The notes under the pieces: generated by a model
What the model saw: only the letters and a program-made list of their open reading frames with translations
Database searches by the model: none
What the model was told of the DNA's origin: nothing
Shown here: positions 24,047-32,790 of the stretch, piece after piece
Numbering within the stretch: the stretch's first letter is position 1
Layout of the letters: each line of letters begins with the position of its first letter
Position numbers and translations under genes: made by a program
Assembly (NCBI GenBank): GCA_946481695.1
Contig: CAMLON010000018.1
Coordinates: forward strand, 1 to 33,121
From: an uncultured Bartonella sp.
Lineage (GTDB): Bacteria > Pseudomonadota > Alphaproteobacteria > Rhizobiales > Rhizobiaceae
Direction of reading: 5' to 3'
Length of the DNA stretch: 33,121 bases

Positions 24047-25048
24047 TTGGTCTGCCGGCTTCTGATGTTTTTTAATCGGGTAAAGATTGACGTGCGCTCT
24101 CTTATTATTGGCATAACGGTTATTATCGTCCTGTCGATTATCAGTATGTTTCTGGGGTTTTCCAGTGTTACCCTCTCCGGCCTTCTTGCCGGTGACGAGC
24201 ACAGCTTCCTTGTATTTTTCCAAACCCGTGTTCCGCGCACCATTGCGCTTATTCTTTCAGGCGCTTCTCTTGCCCTTGCCGGCATGATTATGCAAATGCT
24301 GACCCGTAACCGTTTTGTCGAACCTTCGACAGCGGGAACCGTTGAATCGGCCTCGCTTGGTATCCTCGTGGTGATGATATTTGCCCCCGGTCTTGATGTG
24401 ATTTTGAAAATGCTGGTGGCAGCCCTGTTTGCACTTTTCGGCTCGCTCATTTTCATGTTTTTATTGCGGCAAATCCCGCTTAAATCCGTGCTGATTGTGC
24501 CGCTAACAGGTATCATGCTCGGCTATGTGATTGGCGCGCTCACAAATGGCATTGCCGATCAGGAAATGTTGTTGCCATCGCTGCAATCCTATCTTTTTGG
24601 CAGCTTTTCCATGGTGGTTGAAGGCAAATATGAACTATTATGGCTGTCGTTGCCGCTTTGCCTTATTGCCTATCTTGCGGCCGACCGTTTTACCGTTGCC
24701 GGTTTTGGCGAAGATTTTTCAAGTAATCTCGGCCTTGATTATAAAAAAGTTATGCTTTTCGGCCTTGTCATTATTTCCATGATAACGGCAACCGTCATTT
24801 GCACTGTCGGGCGGATTCCCTTTATCGGCCTTGTTGTGCCCAATATCGTCTCTATCGTCATGGGCGACAATATGCGCCGCACAGCACCTTTTGTCATGAT
24901 AACCGGTGCGGGACTGGTGCTTACCTGCGACATTCTTGGCCGGTTGATGAGCAAATCGGCAGAAATACCGGTTGGAACCATTATGGGGGTTCTTGGCAGT
25001 GTGCTTTTTATCGCACTTCTCTTGAAATGGAGAAAGCGCCTTGGCTAG
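24047..25048 (+). CDS. Iron-siderophore ABC permease 1 (FecCD family, CeuB/YclN-like)
   Basis: Inner-membrane subunit of the importer with about nine or ten membrane segments and the family words RVPRTIALILSGASLALAG, QMLTRNRFVEPSTAG, GIADQE and the cytoplasmic coupling region RIPFIGLVVPNIV near residues 260-275. The 333-aa length is normal. TTG 24047 has GGAAG 7 nt upstream, while the ATG at 24065 has none, so the TTG start is preferred. The 3' end overlaps the start of the second permease by 8 nt, so the two are translationally linked and likely form a heterodimer. Confidence 0.92.
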   Translation: MVCRLLMFFNRVKIDVRSLIIGITVIIVLSIISMFLGFSSVTLSGLLAGDEHSFLVFFQTRVPRTIALILSGASLALAGMIMQMLTRNRFVEPSTAGTVESASLGILVVMIFAPGLDVILKMLVAALFALFGSLIFMFLLRQIPLKSVLIVPLTGIMLGYVIGALTNGIADQEMLLPSLQSYLFGSFSMVVEGKYELLWLSLPLCLIAYLAADRFTVAGFGEDFSSNLGLDYKKVMLFGLVIISMITATVICTVGRIPFIGLVVPNIVSIVMGDNMRRTAPFVMITGAGLVLTCDILGRLMSKSAEIPVGTIMGVLGSVLFIALLLKWRKRLG

Positions 25049-26519
25049 GAAAACACCGGACAATAAAAAGCCCGCTCTCAAAGGTGAGAAACCACAACCT
25101 GCCGGAAAGGGCGTCACCGAAACAAATGCGGTCGAGTCCGGTATTGCTACAGCCGGCCTTCTTGAAACCAATCAAATCGAAACTGCAATTGGTGAGAATA
25201 ATTTTACAAAAACAGAAATTATCGAAACCGATGCCAGCGCGCCGAATGGTCAAAAAAATGTTTCTGTTAAAGCGGATATTGTCGAAGCAGAAATTGACGA
25301 AAAAGATATTGGCGAAGCCGGAATTGGCGAGGCAGGCCTTGACGAAGTAAAAATCCCGAACAAGAAACCGGACAGGGATTTGGGCAAAGAAGCGGAAAGG
25401 GAAGCAAACGGGCAAGCAAACGGGCAAGCAAGAGAAAAAGACAAGAAAGCAAATAGCGAAAATGCCGCAGCTTTATCCCGCTTTATTAGCACGGATGAAG
25501 CAAATTCTTCCAAAACGGCTATTACCGGCAGTGGTTCCACAGATTTGAGCTTCGGCAAAACCGGACATTCAAGAAAAATCCGCTCGACACTACCGCTTCT
25601 CGTCGGCCTTGGCGTTGTTGCTGCCATTTTTATTGCGCTTTACCTTTCATGGAATATGTCGGTTGTGATCTGGCCGTTCCGTTTGGGCAAACTCGTTTCG
25701 CTTATTCTGATTGCCTATACGATTGCTGTCTCGACGGTGCTTTTCCAGACGGTTTCCAACAACCGGATTCTTACCCCCTCGATTATGGGTTTTGACCAGC
25801 TTTATATTCTCATCCAGACGGTCGTGGTTTATTTTGTCGGCTCGACCGTTATTTACGGGGTGAGCGACGAAGTGCGTTTCATCGTTGTGGCGCTCATTCT
25901 GACACTGTTTTCGACAAGCCTTTTCACATGGCTCTTTTCGGGAACCATCAAGGGGCTACACATGACGCTTTTGATCGGCGTTGTGTTTGGCGGCCTGTTC
26001 TTCAGCTTGCGCATGTTGTTGCAACTGCAATTAAACCCCGATGAAGCGGTCAACCTCACCGATGTGATGTTTGCCAATTTCAACCGCTTCAACACCAATC
26101 TGATCGGCATTGCAGTGATTATTGTTGTGATTGTTTCCCTGATCGGCTGGCGTATGCGCTATCTTTTCGATGTGCTGGCACTGGGGCGCGATATGGCAAT
26201 CAATCTCGGTGTCGATTATAAACAGGCCGTCACGCGCATTCTCGTGCTGGTTTCGATCATGGTTGCCGTTTCAACCGCACTTGTGGGGCCGGTCACCTTT
26301 TTCGGCCTGTTGGTTGCAAGCCTTGCCTACCAGTTTACGCCGACGGCCAAACATATGAGCGTGTTGCCGGTTGCCATTCTGCTTTCGATTATTTTTCTTG
26401 TCGGCGGCCAATTCATTCTCGAACAGCTTTTCAATATGGCAAGCCGGTTGAGCTTTATTATCGAATTTGTCGGCGGCATTGTGTTTTTGACCCTGCTCAT
26501 CAAGGGAAAATTGAGATGA
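25041..26519 (+). CDS. Iron-siderophore ABC permease 2 (FecCD family, CeuC/YclO-like) with long N-terminal extension
   Basis: Partner membrane subunit of permease 1. The transmembrane part starts near residue 184 (LPLLVGLGVVAAIFIALYLSW). It contains FQTVSNNRILTPSIMGFD, LGVDYKQAVTRILVLVS and the coupling segment LVGPVTFFGLLVASLAYQF. The total is 492 aa, against roughly 310-330 usual for the family. The excess is a hydrophilic, Ala/Glu/Lys/Asn-rich region of about 180 residues, presumably cytoplasmic and disordered. It contains five tandem x-I/L-x-E-x pentapeptides (residues 79-103) and a duplicated NGQA. The start is TTG 25041 with GGAG 8 nt upstream, inside permease 1. No other start with a good ribosome site was seen nearer the membrane domain, but the extension could be partly untranslated if an internal start is used. 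Confidence 0.88.
   Translation: MARKTPDNKKPALKGEKPQPAGKGVTETNAVESGIATAGLLETNQIETAIGENNFTKTEIIETDASAPNGQKNVSVKADIVEAEIDEKDIGEAGIGEAGLDEVKIPNKKPDRDLGKEAEREANGQANGQAREKDKKANSENAAALSRFISTDEANSSKTAITGSGSTDLSFGKTGHSRKIRSTLPLLVGLGVVAAIFIALYLSWNMSVVIWPFRLGKLVSLILIAYTIAVSTVLFQTVSNNRILTPSIMGFDQLYILIQTVVVYFVGSTVIYGVSDEVRFIVVALILTLFSTSLFTWLFSGTIKGLHMTLLIGVVFGGLFFSLRMLLQLQLNPDEAVNLTDVMFANFNRFNTNLIGIAVIIVVIVSLIGWRMRYLFDVLALGRDMAINLGVDYKQAVTRILVLVSIMVAVSTALVGPVTFFGLLVASLAYQFTPTAKHMSVLPVAILLSIIFLVGGQFILEQLFNMASRLSFIIEFVGGIVFLTLLIKGKLR
25275..25349 (+). repeat. Five tandem 15-nt units encoding pentapeptides
   Basis: Units at 25275, 25290, 25305, 25320 and 25335 follow the pattern gatattggcgaagcc and encode DIVEA, EIDEK, DIGEA, GIGEA and GLDEV. 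They are in frame in the N-terminal extension of permease 2. The DNA similarity between units points to expansion by slippage. They do not follow the A(D/N)LxX rule of true pentapeptide-repeat proteins. Confidence 0.8.
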
Positions 26520-27274
26520 TTGAAATTAGCCATGTATCCAAAAGCTATGACGACACTAGCATTATCGAGGATTTGTCACTTGAAATCCCGAAAGGCGGAA
26601 TGGTTTCGATTATTGGCCCCAATGGTGCGGGTAAATCCACACTTCTAACTATGATAAGCCGCCTGCTGCCGATCACAAAGGGTAAAATTACGGTTGACGG
26701 AATTGATGTGACAAAGGCAAAAGGAGCCGATTTTGCCAAACGGCTTTCTATTTTGCGACAGGAAAACACTCTCACAGCGCGTATCACCGTGGAAGATCTT
26801 GTAAGCTTTGGCCGCTACCCCTATTCGCATGGTGTCTTGACAAAAGAAGACAAAACATTTGTCGATAATGCCATTAGCTATCTGGGGCTGGACCCTTATC
26901 GCAAACGTTTTCTTGACGAATTGTCGGGCGGGCAGAGACAACGCGCTTTTGTTGCCATGGTGATTTCTCAAAACACCGATTACATCCTGCTTGACGAGCC
27001 ATTGAACAATCTTGATATGCGCCATGCCGTTTCAATGATGAAGCGGCTTCGCAATGCGGCCGACGAATTGGGAAAAACCATTATTATGGTAATGCATGAT
27101 CTCAATTTTGCCTCCTGTTATTCCGATCTCATCATTGCTTTGAAAGAAGGCAAACTCGTCTATTCCGGTACTCCCGAAAATATCATGAAAGATGAAATTC
27201 TTTCGGCAATCTACAATATCGACATCAAAGTTAAAGATATAGACGGGCAGAAAATCGCTGTTTATTACCGCTAG
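26516..27274 (+). CDS. Iron-siderophore ABC transporter ATPase (CeuD/YclP-like)
   Basis: Cytoplasmic ATPase that powers import through the two permeases. Walker A is GPNGAGKST (34-42). A Q-loop lies near LRQENTLT, the signature is LSGGQRQR (about 139-146), Walker B is YILLDEP (about 157-163), the D-loop is NNLD and the H-loop is VMHD. The 252-aa length is standard. The ATG overlaps the stop of permease 2 in ATGA (26516-26519), showing coupling. It is the last gene of the operon. Confidence 0.95.
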   Translation: MIEISHVSKSYDDTSIIEDLSLEIPKGGMVSIIGPNGAGKSTLLTMISRLLPITKGKITVDGIDVTKAKGADFAKRLSILRQENTLTARITVEDLVSFGRYPYSHGVLTKEDKTFVDNAISYLGLDPYRKRFLDELSGGQRQRAFVAMVISQNTDYILLDEPLNNLDMRHAVSMMKRLRNAADELGKTIIMVMHDLNFASCYSDLIIALKEGKLVYSGTPENIMKDEILSAIYNIDIKVKDIDGQKIAVYYR

Positions 27275-27885
27275 AAACATCCCGATGACATGCTTGCGAC
27301 AGAAGCTTCATGCAGCATAGTCAAAAAGCGACAGACGAGGAAAAGCTGCCCTTCAAATTCAAGCGGTCACTTCTGAAGCAATCAACAAAAAATCCGGCAG
27401 AAGACCGATGTTTTCACTACCTTTCCGTTTTCACCAATCAACTTGACCGGCACGGGCGGTTTTAAGAGGCATAGGCATTTTTAACCGCAATGGCTGCTTT
27501 ATATTTTTCCTTCTGCCCGCGTCATTCAAAAATTCTCTTCAACGACTAAAACGGGTGAATTTTTAAAAAAACACCATCACTTTTCACCTTCTTTGAAAAA
27601 ATGGGCGGATAAAAGCGGGTAAGCCAAATGGCAAAGCGAAAAAGAGAAAAACCGAAAGGCAAAATCATAAGCGAAGGCGAAAACCAAAACGCCAACGAGA
27701 AGATAAAATCAGGAAAGACAAAAGCCGAAAGACCAAAAGCGTTTTTAAAAAACCCGTGTATCGGTACTTCTTCACGAAAATATTCTTATGCATTTGAAGC
27801 GCGTTCATGTTTATAGTCATGGCTCAGGAAGCCTCGCCGGAAAGACAGCTGACACAAGATTGAAGTCCGCATTGTTAAAGAGACG
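27275..27885. other. Gene-poor region after the siderophore operon
   Basis: About 610 bases. A plus-strand frame of 62 codons (27628-27816, very Lys/Glu-rich) lacks a good ribosome site and any recognisable family, so it is not called. No clear terminator for the operon was found; a gaagcttc palindrome near 27304 is too short. Confidence 0.45.
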
Positions 27886-29256
27886 TTGCAAGTGAATAGA
27901 AATGCTGAAGTGACGAAATCCTATAAATTGGCCGCTATTTTTGCGATTTGCCTTGGTGTTATCATGGCAATGATCGACACCGGTATTACCAATACCGCCC
28001 TTCCCACAATTGCACAGGAATTCAAAACCAGCGAAGCTTCAACCGTTTGGGCGGTGACGGCCTATCTTCTTTCCATGGTTGCAATGACACTGCCCTTCGC
28101 AAGCCTTGGCGAGGTGATCGGCTTTCGCATTATCTTCATCGTCGGACTTCTGGTTTTTACCCTCGCTTCGCTTCTTTGCGGGCTATCATGGTCACTTCCA
28201 ACACTGGTTGGCGCACGCATTTTGCAAGGTATTGGTGCGGCCGGAATATTGAGCACCAACCTTCCCCTTATCCGCTTTACCTTTCCGCCGCAGAAACTGG
28301 GTGTCGGGCTTGGCATCAATGCCATTTGCATGGGAGTGGGCTTTTCTTTAGGGCCGACACTCGCCTCACTTATTTTGTGGTTTACCACTTGGCATTGGCT
28401 GTTTTTGATGAATGTTCCACTCGGCATTGTGGCGCTTGCTATTTCCTTCCATTCACTGCCGAAAACACCCTTGAGCCACTATCGTTTTGATAATCTTGCC
28501 GCCTGTTTTTGCGGCATCGGTTTTGCCGCTCTCATCTTCGGCATTGGTGAATGTGCGCACCGCCAGCCGCTTTCCATGATTATTCCGACCTTTGTCATTT
28601 CATTTGTTGCAATTGCCGCCCTTATCATTCGACAGAAAAACCACCCTGCCCCGTTTCTGGCCTTCGATCTCTTTTCCTCGCGGATTTTTACCCTTTCCAT
28701 TCTTGCAGTCCTTTTTGCCTTTATCGCGCAAGGGATTGCTTTTGTGGCGCTTCCCTTTTCGTTCCAGATGTTGATGCATAAAAGCCAGTTTGCCACCGGC
28801 TTTCTCATTGCGCCGTGGCCTGCTTGCGCGGCACTCACCTCAACCTTTACCGGCAGGCTTTCCGACCATTTTTCACCGGTTCTGCTTGTGGCTATCGGTA
28901 TGCTCTTATGTGCAAGCGGAATGTTTTCGTTAAGCCTTCTTGGTGAGGGAACGCCGGTTCTTGTGATTGTGATCTGCATGATGGTGTGTGGATGCGGCAT
29001 GGGCTTTTTCAATGCGCCCAACCAGCGCGTTATCATGCTTTCAGCGCCTGCCGACAGAAGTGGCGCTGCCGGTGGCATTATGGGCATGGCAAGGCTTATC
29101 GGCCAATCGGTGGGAAGCACACTTGTTGCATTTTTCCTGATTGTCTCTTCCCATTACGGCTCGCGCTATGCTTTGTGGTGCGGCACAACCTGTTTTTTAC
29201 TCGCCGTATTGACCGGTGGCTTGCGGCTCACAAGCGGAAAACATAAAAAATCATAA
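27886..29256 (+). CDS. MFS efflux transporter, DHA2 (EmrB/QacA) type
   Basis: Proton-coupled inner-membrane exporter with hydrophobic segments throughout its 456 residues, consistent with about 14 helices. It begins with LAAIFAICLGVIMAMIDTGITNTALPTIAQEF, the D1-type motif of DHA2 proteins. It continues with WAVTAYLLSMVAMTLPFASLGEVIGFR (motif A region) and GARILQGIGAAGILSTNLPLI (motif B/C region). The start is TTG 27886 or, equally likely, GTG 27892 behind AAAGAGA. Substrates are usually drugs or small organic acids. Its place 611 nt after a siderophore uptake operon, on the same strand, allows a role in siderophore or catechol export, but nothing in the sequence proves it. It is convergent with the antiporter. 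Confidence 0.85.
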   Translation: MQVNRNAEVTKSYKLAAIFAICLGVIMAMIDTGITNTALPTIAQEFKTSEASTVWAVTAYLLSMVAMTLPFASLGEVIGFRIIFIVGLLVFTLASLLCGLSWSLPTLVGARILQGIGAAGILSTNLPLIRFTFPPQKLGVGLGINAICMGVGFSLGPTLASLILWFTTWHWLFLMNVPLGIVALAISFHSLPKTPLSHYRFDNLAACFCGIGFAALIFGIGECAHRQPLSMIIPTFVISFVAIAALIIRQKNHPAPFLAFDLFSSRIFTLSILAVLFAFIAQGIAFVALPFSFQMLMHKSQFATGFLIAPWPACAALTSTFTGRLSDHFSPVLLVAIGMLLCASGMFSLSLLGEGTPVLVIVICMMVCGCGMGFFNAPNQRVIMLSAPADRSGAAGGIMGMARLIGQSVGSTLVAFFLIVSSHYGSRYALWCGTTCFLLAVLTGGLRLTSGKHKKS

Positions 29257-29386
29257 AGCCCGCATTCTGTTTTTGGCGTTTTTTCAGGCCGTTCTTTTCA
29301 GGCTTTTCTTTTCTGCCATTCAAGCTACAACTTGCCGCTTACCGGCTTGGGAAGGTCGGGCAATAAGCCGTTTCAAAATTTCGCGC

Positions 29387-31027
29387 TCAACCGTTTGAAA
29401 AACGGGTTTCCAGAAGATCGACTTCGCGGATCAATTTTGCAGTTGTTTCTTCCGAAAGCTGGTGACGACGGCCGAAAGCAAAATAGGTCTGGCGTTCAGC
29501 TTTCAAAGCTTCAAGGCGCAAACGCCGCTCGATTTCGGCAACCTTCTGCGTGTTGATCGCATCGGCATCCGAAACATTCTGGTCGGCCAGTCTTTCGCGA
29601 TAGTTCGACATGACGCGCGCGCCGGCTGTTGTATAAAGGTCGGCATCGCTACGGCCTTCACCCCAATTGTGCACCGCCTGTTCAACCGCTTTGATGGCCG
29701 CCTCGGCAGCGGCAATATGGGCACGTTCTTCTTCCTTCTGATGGGAAGGTTCGGGCGGCAATTCCAAACCTTTGAGGAGATAGGGAAGCGAAACGCTTGC
29801 CATGACAAGCGAAATCAGAATAACGCCGGTGGCAAGAAATATTGCAAGGTCGCGCGCAGGAAATGGCGAGCCATCGGGGAGGAAAAGCGGCAATGTCAAA
29901 ACACCGGCAAGGGTGACTGTTCCACGAACACCGGCAAGCGATGTCACAGCAACCAGCCGCCAGCTTGGCACAAACGGTTTGAAACCGCGTCGATAGGCAC
30001 GTGCAAGCGTAAAACGCAAAGAGACCCAAACCCAGATGAATCTGAGTAAGGCGAGCGCCAGATTAATGGCAATGACATAGACCACAAGCCAGATCGGTTC
30101 ATGATGGCCGGTTTCCTGAACCACAATTGCCGCGCCGCTTACAATATGGGGAAGCTGCTCACCCAAAATAACGAAGATGACACCATTGGCAACAAATTGC
30201 ACTGTGTCCCAAACGGCAAGCCTGCGAATGCGCGTTAAAGCAAGGTTGCGCAAACTGTCTTCGGTAAAGCTCATGGAAATACCGGCAGCAACAGCGGCAA
30301 GGATTCCCGATGCATCCACCTGTTCGGCAGCAAGATAGGCAGCAAAAGGTGTGAGCAGGCTTACGACAATGTGGGAACCGGTTTCTTCACCGAATTTGTT
30401 GTTCCAGAAAGTGCTGACCCAAGTGACACAAAAGGTCGTTGCCGCGCCGATAATAAGACCGGCAACAGCCGTCCATAAAAAAGTTCCGAAAGCGGCAAGG
30501 AGCGAAAACGAGCCCGTCATGGCAGCAGCCACAGCAAAGCGCATACTGACCAGACCTGATGCATCGTTCAACAGCGATTCACCTTCCAGAATGTGCATCA
30601 AACGCTTCGGAATGGGCGAGCGTTTGGCAATTGCTGTAACGGCCACAGGATCGGTTGGTGAAACGATGGCAGCAAGTGCAAAAGCCACCGAAAGCGGCAT
30701 GGCCGGAATCATCCAATAAGTGAAAAAGCCGACGCCCAGAACTGTGAAAACAACAAGCCCCAGAGCCATTTCAAGCACGGTCCAGCGGTCGCGCCTTAAA
30801 CCGTCTTTGGGAATGCGCCAGCCATCAAGAAACAGAAGTGGCGGCAAAAACAGCAGGAAAAACATTTCCGGCCGCAGTTTTACGCCCATGTCGCCGGCAA
30901 GTGAAACCAGTACACCGACAGCAATCTGGATCAAAGGCAGAGGAATGGGCAAAGGAAGTGCGCGCGATATTGCGCCGCTGAAAACAACAGCAACAAGCAA
31001 TATCAATATCACAACAACCGATTCCAC
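29387..31027 (-). CDS. Na+/H+ antiporter, CPA1 family (NhaP/YjcE-like)
   Basis: Inner-membrane cation/proton exchanger for pH and sodium homeostasis. Of 546 residues, about 1-410 are membrane segments. These include FFLLFLPPLLFLDGWRIP, the ion-site motif SPTDPVAVTAI and EGESLLNDASGLV, which carries the Asn-Asp pair, and the later SLAGVRGTVTLAGVL typical of CPA1. A charged cytoplasmic tail follows (about 425-546, Ala/Glu/Arg-rich, probably helical), as in YjcE-type proteins. The start is a GTG (31025-31027) with AAAGGG about 7 nt upstream. The gene is monocistronic, convergent with the MFS exporter over 130 bp. Confidence 0.92.
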   Translation of the reverse strand: MESVVVILILLVAVVFSGAISRALPLPIPLPLIQIAVGVLVSLAGDMGVKLRPEMFFLLFLPPLLFLDGWRIPKDGLRRDRWTVLEMALGLVVFTVLGVGFFTYWMIPAMPLSVAFALAAIVSPTDPVAVTAIAKRSPIPKRLMHILEGESLLNDASGLVSMRFAVAAAMTGSFSLLAAFGTFLWTAVAGLIIGAATTFCVTWVSTFWNNKFGEETGSHIVVSLLTPFAAYLAAEQVDASGILAAVAAGISMSFTEDSLRNLALTRIRRLAVWDTVQFVANGVIFVILGEQLPHIVSGAAIVVQETGHHEPIWLVVYVIAINLALALLRFIWVWVSLRFTLARAYRRGFKPFVPSWRLVAVTSLAGVRGTVTLAGVLTLPLFLPDGSPFPARDLAIFLATGVILISLVMASVSLPYLLKGLELPPEPSHQKEEERAHIAAAEAAIKAVEQAVHNWGEGRSDADLYTTAGARVMSNYRERLADQNVSDADAINTQKVAEIERRLRLEALKAERQTYFAFGRRHQLSEETTAKLIREVDLLETRFSNG

Positions 31028-31279
31028 CCTTGAACCCTTTCACAGACAAAACGTTTCGATGCAATTTAGGCAATGAACAGTTTCAATAAGATAAACAAAA
31101 AACCGGAACTCATGAAAGAAGCCTGAAAAAATTCTTCTGCTTGATCCGGATCCATGTCATGAGCGGCAATAATGGTAAATTGTAGGCAGTTCTTCTTCTA
31201 TTCAATGAAAAATAATGCCACTTCATCAAAATTCTGTAACTCTTTGAAATTTGGCTGTTACCCGAGAAACATCCACACA

Positions 31280-31308
31280 AAGAAACGCGCCGTCACGCGC
31301 GGCTTCTT
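31280..31308. other. GC-rich hairpin in the gene-free region
   Basis: aagaaacgcgc (31280-31290) pairs with gcgcggcttctt (31297-31308): a CGCGC/GCGCG stem and an AAGAA/TTCTT stem separated by a small internal mismatch, around a 6-nt loop. A cagactttt run follows on the plus strand. It could end a transcript, but no gene on either side needs it. Confidence 0.45.
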
Positions 31309-31966
31309 CAGACTTTTCAAAAATGCTCAATCATGATGTTTTTATGTTGAGAAGAGTTTGCCCGAGTTTTTAAAAAAGCAATGCGCCACGTTGTTGGCTT
31401 GCGGTGCAGCAGTGTGCATGTTTAAAAACCGCATAACCGTCATCTCTTTTATTATCTTGGTCTTTTATTATCTTGAAAAGTCTACCCTGCCTGCAATCAA
31501 AAGAATGGAACACAAAAGAATGACCGAGTTCACGACTTGCTGGCCAAAGCCGTATCAGGTTTAAAAAAATGGAATTAACCTGCTTTACCGCTGGTTGACA
31601 TTTGTCCCGACGTTTTGAAAAGATTGTAAAAACAGGGCTCCTTTTAATCGGGTTTCTTCTTTCGCATCATCAAAAGGCTTTTGTTGTTCGTGATGCGTGG
31701 CAAAAAACCAATATTCGCCATTAAAGCCGGCTGTTTTTTGCTTTTCCATTTCTTTTCATTTCCCGCAATTTGCCCCTTTTAAACAAAACAGATTAGCGTA
31801 TTGGAGGCTTTTTCACGCGTTTGAGGGGTCTTCCTGTAAAATTCGCTCTTACCATCAACACGATAGCTTCAGGGAAACAGTAATAAAGAACATTATATTA
31901 CAATCTCATCATGATTTTTTAAGTGTTACGTTTGTTAAAAACGCTTTATCGCATAATTTATATATT

Positions 31967-31991
31967 ATAATTTGAAATATATTTAAATTAT
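31967..31991. promoter_or_regulatory. AT-rich palindrome upstream of the orphan gene
   Basis: ATAATTT (31967-31973), one G, the self-complementary AAATATATTT (31975-31984) and AAATTAT (31985-31991) form a 24-base inverted repeat broken by one unpaired base. It ends 76 nt before the ATG at 32068, so it could be an operator, a nucleoid-protein site or simply a by-product of AT richness. Confidence 0.4.
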
Positions 31992-32067
31992 GATAGTCTT
32001 TATCCAAGATTATATGATTAATAATATTGTCTAACATGTAATTTTACGTAACAATGCGGGAGAAACA

Positions 32068-32790
32068 ATGATGGCGATGACACCGGTTCAGAATTTGAAA
32101 TTCGCTTCTGTCAAAATCTTGCAAGAGAGGATTGACCAGAACGAACAACAGGCCAAACGCGCTCCCACAACGACGGAACAGATTTTTAAAGCCAAAGAAG
32201 CAGGCTCATCTTTCAAGGCGGAAGAAAAATCGACTTATGACAAAATACGGAGCAAAATAGCAGGCGCTACAGTATTTGATAATAGCCGTATGAGCAAAAC
32301 CGAATTCAAAGCAAAAATACTGAAAGAAATAGCAAGCAGCGTCGGCATTGATCTTAATAAAGGTGGAACAGATCTCAAACGTCTGGCCAATTTGGTCCGC
32401 GACAAATTGGCTTATCTGAAATCTCAAGACCCGATAGGTTATGAAGAATTTATGGATGGCATCACTAAAAGGCTCGGCCTTGATAAAATGGGCTTGAAGG
32501 CGGAAGACGTTGTCGAGGCAATGGCTGACACATCTTCACAAAAGGCGGAAGAAGTTGACCAAAAGCTTGATGTCTATTTCGGGAAAGATGGTGAAGCCTC
32601 TTCTGAGGTTGACAGTGAACTCAACGATATCAAAGAAGTTCTGAACCAGAACGGAGACAATTCCGCAAACGGAAAAGCGGCCGAACAACTTGCCAATGCT
32701 CAATTCAATGCTTCAGTGCCAAACGAGATTTTGACTGATCAGCCGACCGGCACTTATATGCCGAAAAGCTTTCCACCTGCGCGCAGGTAA
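32068..32790 (+). CDS. Orphan protein of unknown function, 240 aa
   Basis: I do not recognise this protein. It is hydrophilic, has no signal peptide, no membrane segment and no cysteine, and is rich in Lys, Glu, Asp and Ala. Predicted-helical stretches appear at about 8-30 (VQNLKFASVKILQERIDQNE), 75-145 (KTEFKAKILKEIASSVGIDL through GITKRLGLDKMGLKAEDVVEAM) and 150-195. The last 45 residues look disordered (NQNGDNSANGKAA..., PTGTYMPKSFPPARR). ATG 32068 has GGGAG 5 nt upstream, the best ribosome site in this part of the window. Codon use looks like a real gene: G/C third positions are frequent while the surroundings are AT-rich. It stands alone after 1 kb of gene-free DNA and before a tandem repeat. 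A secreted effector, a phage remnant or a lineage-specific protein are all possible. Confidence 0.75.
   Translation: MMAMTPVQNLKFASVKILQERIDQNEQQAKRAPTTTEQIFKAKEAGSSFKAEEKSTYDKIRSKIAGATVFDNSRMSKTEFKAKILKEIASSVGIDLNKGGTDLKRLANLVRDKLAYLKSQDPIGYEEFMDGITKRLGLDKMGLKAEDVVEAMADTSSQKAEEVDQKLDVYFGKDGEASSEVDSELNDIKEVLNQNGDNSANGKAAEQLANAQFNASVPNEILTDQPTGTYMPKSFPPARR

Larger units (their letters stand above)
31028..32067. other. About 1 kb gene-free region
   Basis: Two open frames (31358-31564 and 31697-31975) lack start signals and protein-like composition and are not called. Structures seen are a GC-rich hairpin at 31280-31308 and an AT palindrome at 31967-31991. The last 150 bases are extremely AT-rich and lead into the orphan gene at 32068. 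Confidence 0.5.

Noticed and set aside
27628..27816. 62-codon Lys/Glu-rich plus-strand frame
   Set aside because: Weak ribosome site and composition expected from A-rich non-coding DNA; not excluded but unsupported.
31358..31975. Two plus-strand frames (68 and 92 codons) in the gene-free block
   Set aside because: Non-ATG starts without ribosome sites, and amino-acid make-up typical of random AT-rich DNA.
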